Assembly (NCBI GenBank): GCA_013298375.1
Contig: JAAFHM010000378.1
Location: 1 to 5,054, forward strand
DNA: 5,054 bases
Source: Ignavibacteria bacterium
GTDB taxonomy: Bacteria > Bacteroidota > Ignavibacteria > Kapaibacteriales > UBA4661
Direction: 5' to 3'
The position numbers were made by a program, and so were the translations under genes. The notes under the pieces were generated by a model. The model saw nothing but the letters and a program-made list of their open reading frames with translations, had not been told where the DNA came from and made no database searches. Below, piece after piece: positions 1-5,054 of this stretch (its first letter is position 1; each line of letters starts with the position of its first letter).

Positions 1-22
1 AGCCAAAAGGCTCGATAGGCAG

Positions 23-138
23 TGCCTCGCTTGAATGAGTAGGAGGGGAACGCGGTCATAATACTTGCCTTTGGTTGGATGACAAAAGAAATGGGAAAAT
101 CACGTAGCAAGGGCAAAACTACGAAGAAAAGCGAGGCA
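23..138. repeat. 10-bp perfect inverted repeat enclosing smaller hairpins
   Basis: TGCCTCGCTT at 23-32 is the exact reverse complement of AAGCGAGGCA at 129-138. Inside, TTGCC (65-69) faces GGCAA (112-116), and CGTAG (103-107) faces CTACG (119-123). Just outside, AGGC-AGT-GCCT at 17-27 and AGCC-AAAA-GGCT at 1-12 are further small hairpins, the first competing with the 23-32 arm. The nesting would let an RNA fold back over about 115 nt. The pairing is visible in the sequence; that it is transcribed is only inference. Confidence 0.4.
51..69 (+). repeat. Repeat box, copy 1 (CGCGGTCATA...TG-C)
   Basis: The first 10 bases, CGCGGTCATA, recur exactly at 329-338. Over 19 bases the two copies match at 15 positions. 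The second copy lies 278 bases further on, in the leader of the NmrA-like gene. No known protein-binding site is recognised. Confidence 0.4.
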
Positions 139-153
139 GGAATAGAGCCGTGA

Positions 154-173
154 TTTCCTAGTGGTATAGGAAA
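154..173. repeat. 7-bp stem-loop followed by an A run
   Basis: TTTCCTA (154-160) and TAGGAAA (167-173) form a perfect 7-bp stem around a 6-nt loop. An overlapping alternative pairing exists: CTAGT (158-162) with ACTAG (180-184). The two pairings exclude each other. On the minus strand the stem is preceded by T residues rather than followed by them, and on the plus strand it is followed by A residues, so it is not a standard intrinsic terminator in either direction. Confidence 0.4.
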
Positions 174-328
174 AAAAGTACTAGATGGGTGGATTCTGGG
201 CAGGTTTTTGTGAAGGTGGCGCGTTTGGTGGCTGTGTGAGGGGCGAAGAAATTAAAAAATATGAGAAATACGACAAAAAGCCGAAAACACACAAAGACTA
301 CGACGAAACTTTCGTATATTTAAGCGTT

Positions 329-347
329 CGCGGTCATAGTAACTGAC
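329..347 (+). repeat. Repeat box, copy 2, in the leader of the NmrA-like gene
   Basis: This is the second copy of the 19-base box at 51-69, with 15 of 19 positions identical. It is followed directly by GGCACAACC (348-356), which the first copy lacks. It ends 45 bases before the ATG at 392. It may be part of an intergenic repeat family or a recombination-site remnant. Confidence 0.4.
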
Positions 348-356
348 GGCACAACC
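348..356 (+). repeat. Left arm of a 9-bp inverted pair bracketing two genes
   Basis: GGCACAACC here is the exact reverse complement of GGTTGTGCC at 2171-2179, on the far side of the NmrA-like and Rpn genes. The sequence before it (from 324) also loosely resembles the reverse complement of 2193-2216, both starting GCGT and sharing a GT-CAT core, with about 14 extra bases before the 9-mer in the downstream copy. A 9-mer alone could arise by chance. Confidence 0.35.
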
Positions 357-391
357 TGAATATAAAAACGAAAAAAAACGAATAACATCAA

Positions 392-1291
392 ATGAGAAAA
401 ATCATAGTAGTAGCAGGTGCGACAGGAAATCTCGGTGGTAAAATTGTCAATGCACTCTTAGCCAAAGATGTCGAAGTGCGAGCAATTGTCCGTTTAGAAA
501 CGGATATCGAGAAAATACAAGATTTAGAACAAAAAGGTGTCAAAGTTTTTCCGGTGGACACCAGCAATAAAGCCGAAATTTCAAAACATTGTGTAGAAGC
601 ACATTGTTTGGTATCAGCTTTGGCGGGTTTAGAAGAAACGATAATCGGCACTCAAAAAATATTTGTAGATGCTGCGGTTGAAGCAAATGTTCAAAGATTT
701 ATACCAAGCGACTATTCAAGCGATTTTACAAACTTGAAAGTCGGTCAGAATAGAAATTTAGATGTTAGGAGAAAGTTTCACGAGTATATTGACAAAACCT
801 TCATCAAAGCAACAACTATTTTTAATGGTCCTTTTATGGATTTATTAACGACAGATATGCCTTTGATACTGTTTAAACAAAAACGGATTTTATGCTGGGG
901 AAATCCAAATCAAATTTTAGAATTTACCACAACTGACAATATAGCTGAATTTACAGCCGCTGCTGCCATTGACGAAAACACACCAAGGTATTTAAGAATT
1001 GCAGGTGATAAACTTTCGTGCAACGACTTTGTAAAATTACTCACTGAACTTACAACACAAAAATATTCATTATTCAGACCAGGGGGCATTGGTCTATTAA
1101 ATATTCTTATCAAGCTGACGAGATTTTTTTCACCCTCAACCAACGAACTTTATCCAGCTTGGCAAGGAATGCAATACATGAGAGATTTAATGGAAGGGAG
1201 AATTATTTTCCAAAAATATGATAATGACAGATATTCCTTCATCAAGTGGACTTCCGTAAAAGAATTTTTAATCACCGAAAAAGTATTTTGA
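392..1291 (+). CDS. NmrA/isoflavone-reductase-like NAD(P)-binding protein
   Basis: A 299-residue protein of the NmrA-like branch of atypical short-chain dehydrogenases. It opens with a beta strand and a Rossmann glycine motif, GATGNLG (residues 9-15; G9, G12, G15). Arg34 at the end of the second strand is typical of NADP(H) preference. RFIPSDYSSDF (102-112) corresponds to the RF-PSEFG segment of isoflavone and phenylcoumaran benzylic ether reductases, and FNGPF lies near 144-148. The length (about 300) is normal for the family, and the C-terminal half supplies the variable substrate domain. Substrate cannot be deduced: members range from true reductases to redox-sensing regulators. The start is the first ATG after an A-rich leader with no Shine-Dalgarno sequence. 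The gene is AT-rich and ends 36 nt before the best Rpn start; a shared transcript is possible, but no functional link is evident. Confidence 0.85.
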   Translation: MRKIIVVAGATGNLGGKIVNALLAKDVEVRAIVRLETDIEKIQDLEQKGVKVFPVDTSNKAEISKHCVEAHCLVSALAGLEETIIGTQKIFVDAAVEANVQRFIPSDYSSDFTNLKVGQNRNLDVRRKFHEYIDKTFIKATTIFNGPFMDLLTTDMPLILFKQKRILCWGNPNQILEFTTTDNIAEFTAAAAIDENTPRYLRIAGDKLSCNDFVKLLTELTTQKYSLFRPGGIGLLNILIKLTRFFSPSTNELYPAWQGMQYMRDLMEGRIIFQKYDNDRYSFIKWTSVKEFLITEKVF

Positions 1292-1305
1292 ATTCAAGTA
1301 CTCTT

Positions 1306-1323
1306 GTCAATACCAAAATTGAC
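1306..1323. repeat. Dyad directly upstream of the Rpn start
   Basis: GTCAAT (1306-1311) and ATTGAC (1318-1323) are perfect inverted arms around a 6-nt spacer, ending 4 bases before the ATG at 1328. It could be a small hairpin in the leader or a protein-binding dyad. If translation began at the TTG at 1304, the dyad would lie inside the coding sequence, which is one more reason to prefer the ATG. Confidence 0.35.
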
Positions 1324-1327
1324 TTTT

Positions 1328-2155
1328 ATGCAATTTGCAGACATCAAGAACGACATCGCTTTCCGTAAAATATTCGGAAACGAAGCCAAGACAGAGATTC
1401 TGATTTCGTTTCTCAATGCCATTCTAAAACCGGAAAGCAGCAAAAAGATAGTCTGGGTGGAAATCCTCAATCCCTACCAACTGCCCCGTATGGCTGGCTC
1501 CAAGACAACGATTCTGGATGTGAGAGCCAAAGACGAGGGCGGCAACGTTTATATTGTAGAAATGCAAGTAACCGACAGAGCCGGGTTGGACAAACGCATT
1601 GTGTATTATGGAGCCAAAAGTTACGCCTCACAGTTGGACGCAGGTGAAAATTATTACCAACTCAAGCCCGTCATTTTCATTGGCATTCTTGATTTTGAAT
1701 ATTTGCAGAATCCGCATTATTTGTCGAGGCATTTGATTCTGGACGCAGACACACACGAACACCGACTCAAAGATTTGGAATTCACGTTTATAGAGCTGCC
1801 TAAGTTTAAAAAGAACGAAGCACAATTAGAGACTCTGACAGACAAATGGATTTATTTTATCAAAAATGCAGAAGATTTAAATCTGATTCCGGCAAGCGTG
1901 AATGACAAAGGTTTGAAATGTGCTTATGAAGAAGCCGACCGACATACGTGGACAAAGGAAGAACTGGAAGAGTACGAATATGCCAAAATGCGAGAGACGG
2001 ACGAAATCACCAGAGAAATGCTCGTGGAAGAGAATAAAGCCAAACAAATCGCTGCAATTATGTTGAACGAGAGCGAACCTGTTGAGAAAATTGCGAAATA
2101 CACTGGCTTGACTTCAGAGCAAATCCAAGAACTACGGAGAATGACAGGGCAATAA
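1328..2155 (+). CDS. Rpn-family PD-(D/E)XK nuclease / putative transposase
   Basis: A 275-residue protein of the Rpn (recombination-promoting nuclease) family, the PD-(D/E)XK 'transposase' group. The N-terminus MQFADIKNDIAFRKIFGNE is the family signature, which is why the ATG at 1328 is preferred to an in-frame TTG at 1304 that would add 8 residues. The nuclease core shows ILDVRAKD with Asp64 and IVEMQ with Glu78 and Gln80 (ATG numbering), the D...E-x-Q arrangement expected of metal-binding catalytic residues. YLSRHLIL, FIELPKF and KWIYFIKNAE follow in the usual order, then HTWTKEELEEYEYA. The last 40 residues (TGLTSEQIQELRR) look like a small helical tail. Relatives cleave DNA and stimulate RecA-independent recombination in E. 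coli, and Rpn proteins have been reported as toxic anti-phage effectors. The gene is full length and intact, and converges on the response regulator across a 126-nt gap. Confidence 0.88.
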   Translation: MQFADIKNDIAFRKIFGNEAKTEILISFLNAILKPESSKKIVWVEILNPYQLPRMAGSKTTILDVRAKDEGGNVYIVEMQVTDRAGLDKRIVYYGAKSYASQLDAGENYYQLKPVIFIGILDFEYLQNPHYLSRHLILDADTHEHRLKDLEFTFIELPKFKKNEAQLETLTDKWIYFIKNAEDLNLIPASVNDKGLKCAYEEADRHTWTKEELEEYEYAKMRETDEITREMLVEENKAKQIAAIMLNESEPVEKIAKYTGLTSEQIQELRRMTGQ

Positions 2156-2281
2156 CTGTGCCTAACAAGGGGTTGTGCCTAAATTGGGCTTTGCGTAATA
2201 ACATGAACTGCCACGCTATTTCTGGACTCCAAAATGCTCAATTAGCCATAAAATTTTCGGGACTTGAGTTTCAATCATTCT
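2156..2281. other. Convergent intergenic gap with attC-like boxes
   Basis: TGTGCCTAA occurs twice, at 2157-2165 and 2174-2182. GCCTAAC (2160-2166) fits the RYYYAAC core of integron attC sites, but no matching GTTRRRY partner is seen before the response regulator, so a complete attC cannot be claimed. GGTTGTGCC (2171-2179) is the inverse of GGCACAACC at 348-356. CTCAA (2238-2242) and TTGAG (2264-2268) form a weak long-range pairing. No clear intrinsic terminator with a GC stem and T tail is seen for either converging gene. Confidence 0.35.
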
Positions 2282-2926
2282 TTACCGCGAAGGAATAACA
2301 CCAAGCCGCAACGCAACTTCAGCAGCTTCGCGGCGCGAGGAGATGCCGAGTTTTTGATAAATGCTCGAAAGGTGATTTTTGATAGTGCTATCGCTAAGGT
2401 CGAGTTTTTCGGCAATTTCTTTATTGCTGAGGCGAATGTGGCGTAAAACGGTCTGTTCGGCGGGTGTAAGGTGAGTTTGAGCCAGAGCGCGGTCAGATTT
2501 CATTGATTGCCGATGCCAATGCGGACTAAGCCAGACGGCATCAGGATTTTCAGCAATCCAACGAATACCTTCCAAAAATACCACGTGCGATTCTTCTTTG
2601 GAAACAAAGCCGTTTGCTCCCGAACCTATAACATCCTGTACGCTCGCCAAATGTGAGCCGGACATACAGAGAATGCTTGCCCGGCAGCTATTTTCACGGA
2701 GGCGTTTGGTAACCTCCAAGCCCGTCATATCGGGCAGGTCAATATCAAGAACAAAGAGGTCAATTTCCGGATTACTCGCTTCTTTTACCGTGTCGCTTCC
2801 ACGCGAGGCTGTACCGACGACGGAGACCGTCGGAGAAGTTGTATCAGCTTCAATCCACGTTGTGAGGGCGAAACGTGCCATTTCGTGGTCGTCGGTGATA
2901 AAGATGTGGATAAAGTCGCGGGGCAT
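2282..2926 (-). CDS. NarL/LuxR-type two-component response regulator
   Basis: A 214-residue response regulator. The receiver domain (about 5-120) has the acidic pair D12-D13, phospho-acceptor D61 in FVLDIDLPDMTG, Ser89 (SGSH) and Lys110 (VSKEE), so it should be phosphorylatable. A linker leads to a LuxR/GerE DNA-binding domain (about 153-205) with LTPAEQTVLRHI, then SNKEIAEKL-LS-STIKNHLSSIYQKLGI, the usual recognition helix. The spacing between VLRHI and LSNKEIA is about two residues shorter than the common family pattern (VLRLIAQG-LSNKEIA). No histidine kinase gene is in the window, so its signal is unknown. The ATG lies 48 nt after the DUF2290 stop on the same strand, close enough for co-transcription but not translational coupling. 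The gene is visibly richer in G and C than the DUF2290 and helicase genes, which argues for a different origin. Confidence 0.93.
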   Translation of the reverse strand: MPRDFIHIFITDDHEMARFALTTWIEADTTSPTVSVVGTASRGSDTVKEASNPEIDLFVLDIDLPDMTGLEVTKRLRENSCRASILCMSGSHLASVQDVIGSGANGFVSKEESHVVFLEGIRWIAENPDAVWLSPHWHRQSMKSDRALAQTHLTPAEQTVLRHIRLSNKEIAEKLDLSDSTIKNHLSSIYQKLGISSRREAAEVALRLGVIPSR

Positions 2927-2974
2927 AACTTTAATTTGGAAGCCATTGAATTTCTTTTCAGAACTCGCTGACTG

Positions 2975-3688
2975 TCAAGTGATGAATAATTCGTGTTTTT
3001 CTTCCGGGATCCAATGATTCTCACTCAATGGCAGAGTGTCGTTCTTACTTCGTTGGAGGCTATCCAGAACCTGCCTATCAGTATTTTCAATGATATTCTT
3101 CCAGTCGTTATAGTAGGCGTGTTTGAGAACAAAAACAACGAACATCAATGGGGTTAATATCTTATCGCAAGGAATACGAATATTGCTTTTATGCCCTATG
3201 TGGATGTGTGCGACTGAGTGAATACGGGGACGATAATTTTGGGTATCAACATCAAACCGAATAGTTGTGCTTGACAAATTGATCTGTTGTTCGATTAAAG
3301 ACTGCTCGTACTCTTCACGAAAGATTTCATCATCCTCACTATCCTCTTCTTGTATTACTCCTTGTTCGAGCAAAAAATCACGATACGATGGATATTCCTG
3401 TGGATTTTGAAAGAAAGCATAGCGAACGATTGGGCAGTCGTGGGGATTAGAGTGAGGTTTGAATTCAAATTGGAAGAACGATTCATCCTTCAAAAGAAAA
3501 TCGTAATCGAAGTTCTTTTTCGCTGTTTTGTAAACTTGGAAATAGTCTGCTTTTTGCGAGGCGGTTTTAAACTCATCCGAAACGCCGGAAGTATTGATTT
3601 GCTTTATACCTTTTTGCCGGAATAGGTCTGTTTTTTCCAATAGTTTCCTTGCGTCCTCAAGAGAAGCCTGAAATTTACCTACGGTCAT
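2975..3688 (-). CDS. DUF2290 protein, partner of a helicase (probable anti-phage defence)
   Basis: A 237-residue soluble protein recognised as DUF2290 from its C-terminal half: IRFDVDTQNYRP (143-154), then a His-rich IHSVAHIHIGH (156-166; H157, H161, H163, H166), NIRIPCD (169-175) and TPLMFVVFVLKHAYYNDW (179-196). The N-terminal third is helical and charged; an acidic stretch (EEDSEDDE, 114-121) sits mid-protein. No signal peptide is seen, and VVFVL is too short to be a membrane span. Its biochemical activity is unknown; the clustered histidines and Arg171 could be a catalytic or metal site, which is inference. Its ATG overlaps the helicase stop as ATGA, so the two are almost certainly made together. 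This pair is the composition of the defence system named Rst_HelicaseDUF2290. The family call rests on remembered pattern, not a profile search. Confidence 0.8.
   Translation of the reverse strand: MTVGKFQASLEDARKLLEKTDLFRQKGIKQINTSGVSDEFKTASQKADYFQVYKTAKKNFDYDFLLKDESFFQFEFKPHSNPHDCPIVRYAFFQNPQEYPSYRDFLLEQGVIQEEDSEDDEIFREEYEQSLIEQQINLSSTTIRFDVDTQNYRPRIHSVAHIHIGHKSNIRIPCDKILTPLMFVVFVLKHAYYNDWKNIIENTDRQVLDSLQRSKNDTLPLSENHWIPEEKHELFIT
3685..3688 (-). promoter_or_regulatory. ATGA stop/start overlap coupling helicase and DUF2290
   Basis: Read on the minus strand, ATGA contains the DUF2290 start (3688-3686) and the helicase TGA stop (3687-3685). The bases before it carry no Shine-Dalgarno sequence, so DUF2290 translation probably depends on ribosomes finishing the helicase. 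This would fix their stoichiometry, as expected for subunits of one system. Confidence 0.75.
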
Positions 3689-5054
3689 TGCTTTTGGGGG
3701 GAAAGTTCTCTTTTTATTAGGTTTAGCGCTTCTTCTGTCGTGAATTCTCCGTCTTCTATTAACTCGGTACTCATCCGTTTGATTTTATTGAGGATAGCTT
3801 GCTTTTTGTCCATGCTTTGCTTAATGGTGACGACTTCTTCTTCGCTCGGTTGTGTAAATACGAGTTTAAAATCATTATGTTTTAACAGCCTAAACTCTTC
3901 AATACAAATTCTTGCCTCCGGAGCCAGCCCTGTGAGTGTAACCCACGCCAAACTTCTTGTAATGGCAGTAAACAATTTATTGCGTTCGGTGATATTATTT
4001 TTATCCGCAAATACTGCATCAATTCCAACGACATAGACGCTACCAGCTTCATTACCCTTAGCTTTGAAAATTGTAGAAAGCGTAACATGACCCTCAACTT
4101 TATAAACGGTATTATCATTGGGGGCAGCCAGCATACTGAATGTTTTGATATTATACCTTTCTAAGTATTGCGAGATCAATCGAAAATATGACTTTATATT
4201 ACCATTATCCAATGCAATCACACTTATATCTTCAGGGTTAAGTTCTTTATTGAGGTCATCAATGATGAGTCTTGCGACCGCCTCGCATTCTTTTTGAATA
4301 TTCTCGTAGGCACTAATTTTAATGATAGCATCAGAGTTATCCAAAAAGTGGTTTTTCAGAAGAGGGCTGTTTTCCTCCGGGCGACTAACAATCATTTTAT
4401 CACTGGCAATGGAATTACCCGTTTCTACTGTAAATCCTAAACTCTCCCAATGCCCATTATGTTCAAGCCGTTGAATGATTCTTATTTTTTGAGTCTTGGA
4501 ATCCTTATTGTAAATGCCTAAACCCAGTGCAAAAGCGCATAATAATATTTTCCTTGGATTTCGATAGCATTTGTGGAGTACCAAGTCTTGTACATTATTG
4601 TTATTTTGCTGCGAGAAATCAATGAAAAAGTTTCCATTTTCATCTTTTCCAAAGGTTTCCTTTTCATCTTGGATCTTAATATTAAGAATATTTTGGAAAT
4701 CGTCATACGCCCAGATTATCTGGTTATCTCGGGTAATTTGTCGGCAAATTCTATAAAAATGAATGGGGAAATCCTGCGCTTCATCAAGAATTACATAGTC
4801 ATACTGTGGTTTCAAGGTATATTTGTTGAGCTGCGCACAAATATAGTCAAAAGGCTCATTAGGCGTTTGTAATTTTGCTTGTGATAAATTCATTGGAGGT
4901 ATGCCATTATAGCTACACGTATTGTAATAAACTCCTTCTAATCCTCTGCCGCCCCAAGCGTGCATAATATGAATTTTATTCCAATCCGGGTCTTGCTCCG
5001 CAAATTGGCGATAAAACCTCGTAATCAGTCTTTGTACTAAATCTCGTAAGCTCT
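3685..5054 (-). CDS. UvrD/Rep-like superfamily 1 helicase, N-terminus cut by window edge
   Basis: The reading frame is open to the right edge, giving at least 455 residues; the first ATG inside it (4965) is internal. The Walker A region therefore lies outside. Residue numbers here count from that ATG. Visible are HAWGGRG-GVYY (2-14), Walker B/motif II VILDEAQDFP (58-67), motif III-like WAYDDFQNI (85-93), motif IV-like HKCYRNP (131-137), motif V TLSTIFKAKGNEA (295-307) and motif VI FTAITRS (332-338) with arginine finger R337. HAWGG and DEAQDFP are typical of the stand-alone UvrD-like 'ATP-binding domain' helicases rather than housekeeping UvrD, PcrA or RecB. It should use ATP hydrolysis to move along or unwind nucleic acid. 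It overlaps DUF2290 by four bases, pointing to the helicase-DUF2290 defence pair. Any promoter lies beyond the edge. All visible catalytic motifs are intact. Confidence 0.9.
   Translation of the reverse strand, partial: SLRDLVQRLITRFYRQFAEQDPDWNKIHIMHAWGGRGLEGVYYNTCSYNGIPPMNLSQAKLQTPNEPFDYICAQLNKYTLKPQYDYVILDEAQDFPIHFYRICRQITRDNQIIWAYDDFQNILNIKIQDEKETFGKDENGNFFIDFSQQNNNNVQDLVLHKCYRNPRKILLCAFALGLGIYNKDSKTQKIRIIQRLEHNGHWESLGFTVETGNSIASDKMIVSRPEENSPLLKNHFLDNSDAIIKISAYENIQKECEAVARLIIDDLNKELNPEDISVIALDNGNIKSYFRLISQYLERYNIKTFSMLAAPNDNTVYKVEGHVTLSTIFKAKGNEAGSVYVVGIDAVFADKNNITERNKLFTAITRSLAWVTLTGLAPEARICIEEFRLLKHNDFKLVFTQPSEEEVVTIKQSMDKKQAILNKIKRMSTELIEDGEFTTEEALNLIKRELSPQKQ

Larger units (their letters stand above)
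1..391. other. Repeat-rich stretch without a convincing protein gene
   Basis: No frame here gives a protein of credible length. The plus frames are broken repeatedly, and the only long minus-strand opening (about bases 1-251) lacks a good start and has an unusually Phe-rich translation. What can be seen is short inverted repeats in the first 190 bases, a 19-nt box present twice (51-69 and 329-347), and an A-rich leader before the NmrA gene. A small structured RNA, a degraded gene or a repeated intergenic element would all fit. A minus-strand ATG at 59-57 opens a 19-codon frame that runs off the left edge; it could be the start of a neighbouring gene, but nothing in it is recognisable. Confidence 0.5.

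Noticed and set aside
141..184. Group II intron domain V, suggested by GAGCCG before a hairpin
   Set aside because: The closing strand after the hairpin does not pair with GAGCCG, and there is no reverse transcriptase or other intron domain in the window.
388..651. Minus-strand 87-codon frame opposite the NmrA gene
   Set aside because: It is antisense to the conserved Rossmann-fold coding sequence, and its Ser/Thr-rich translation shows no domain.
1304..1327. TTG at 1304 as the Rpn start, adding 8 residues
   Set aside because: Family members begin at the M-FAD-KND-AFRKIFGNE segment, matching ATG 1328. The extension carries the dyad at 1306-1323 and no conserved residues.
2160..2281. A complete integron attC site
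   Set aside because: Only the RYYYAAC-type box is present. No GTTRRRY partner is found before the response regulator coding sequence, and no integrase is in the window.
2927..2974. TTGACA-containing promoter for the response regulator
   Set aside because: TTGACA occurs just after the DUF2290 stop, but no fitting -10, nor the Bacteroidota TAnnTTTG element, is seen at proper spacing, so no promoter is called.
2785..3024. Minus-strand reading frame of 79 codons across the DUF2290-regulator junction
   Set aside because: It lies in another frame over the start of the well-supported response regulator and the end of DUF2290, and its translation is low-complexity with no family resemblance.
4963..4965. 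ATG at 4965 as the true helicase start
   Set aside because: The frame upstream is open to the right edge and reads family-like sequence (FYRQFAEQDPDWNKIHI), and the Walker A region would be missing if translation started here.

Overview
The window looks like an accessory stretch of a Bacteroidota (Cytophagales- or Sphingobacteria-like) chromosome. The evidence is moderate. Start codons follow A-rich leaders without clear Shine-Dalgarno sequences. The Rpn/PD-(D/E)XK 'transposase' protein is of the type common in Bacteroidota and cyanobacteria, and a NarL/LuxR-type response regulator is present. Base composition is mixed: the NmrA-like gene is clearly AT-rich, the Rpn gene intermediate, and the response regulator visibly GC-richer than its neighbours. 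This suggests a mosaic region.

Layout: bases 1-391 hold no convincing protein gene but many small inverted and direct repeats. Two plus-strand genes follow: an NmrA/isoflavone-reductase-like NAD(P)-binding protein (392-1291) and, 36 nt later, an Rpn-family PD-(D/E)XK nuclease (best start 1328, end 2155). A 126-nt convergent gap (2156-2281) carries a repeated TGTGCCTAA box and a GGTTGTGCC word that inverts GGCACAACC upstream of the NmrA gene. The two genes are therefore bracketed by loosely inverted, integron-attC-like sequence. Three genes then run on the minus strand, read right to left: a UvrD/Rep-like helicase (3685-5054, N-terminus beyond the right edge), a DUF2290 protein (2975-3688) overlapping it by an ATGA, and a NarL/LuxR response regulator (2282-2926) starting 48 nt after the DUF2290 stop.

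Function: the helicase-DUF2290 pair matches the gene make-up of the anti-phage system listed as Rst_HelicaseDUF2290 in DefenseFinder. The four-base stop/start overlap indicates tight co-expression. Rpn proteins have also been linked to phage defence in Escherichia coli, so the window reads as a small defence-type island. The response regulator has no histidine kinase in the window. It may be an orphan regulator, a co-transcribed addition to the defence pair, or the flank into which the pair inserted.
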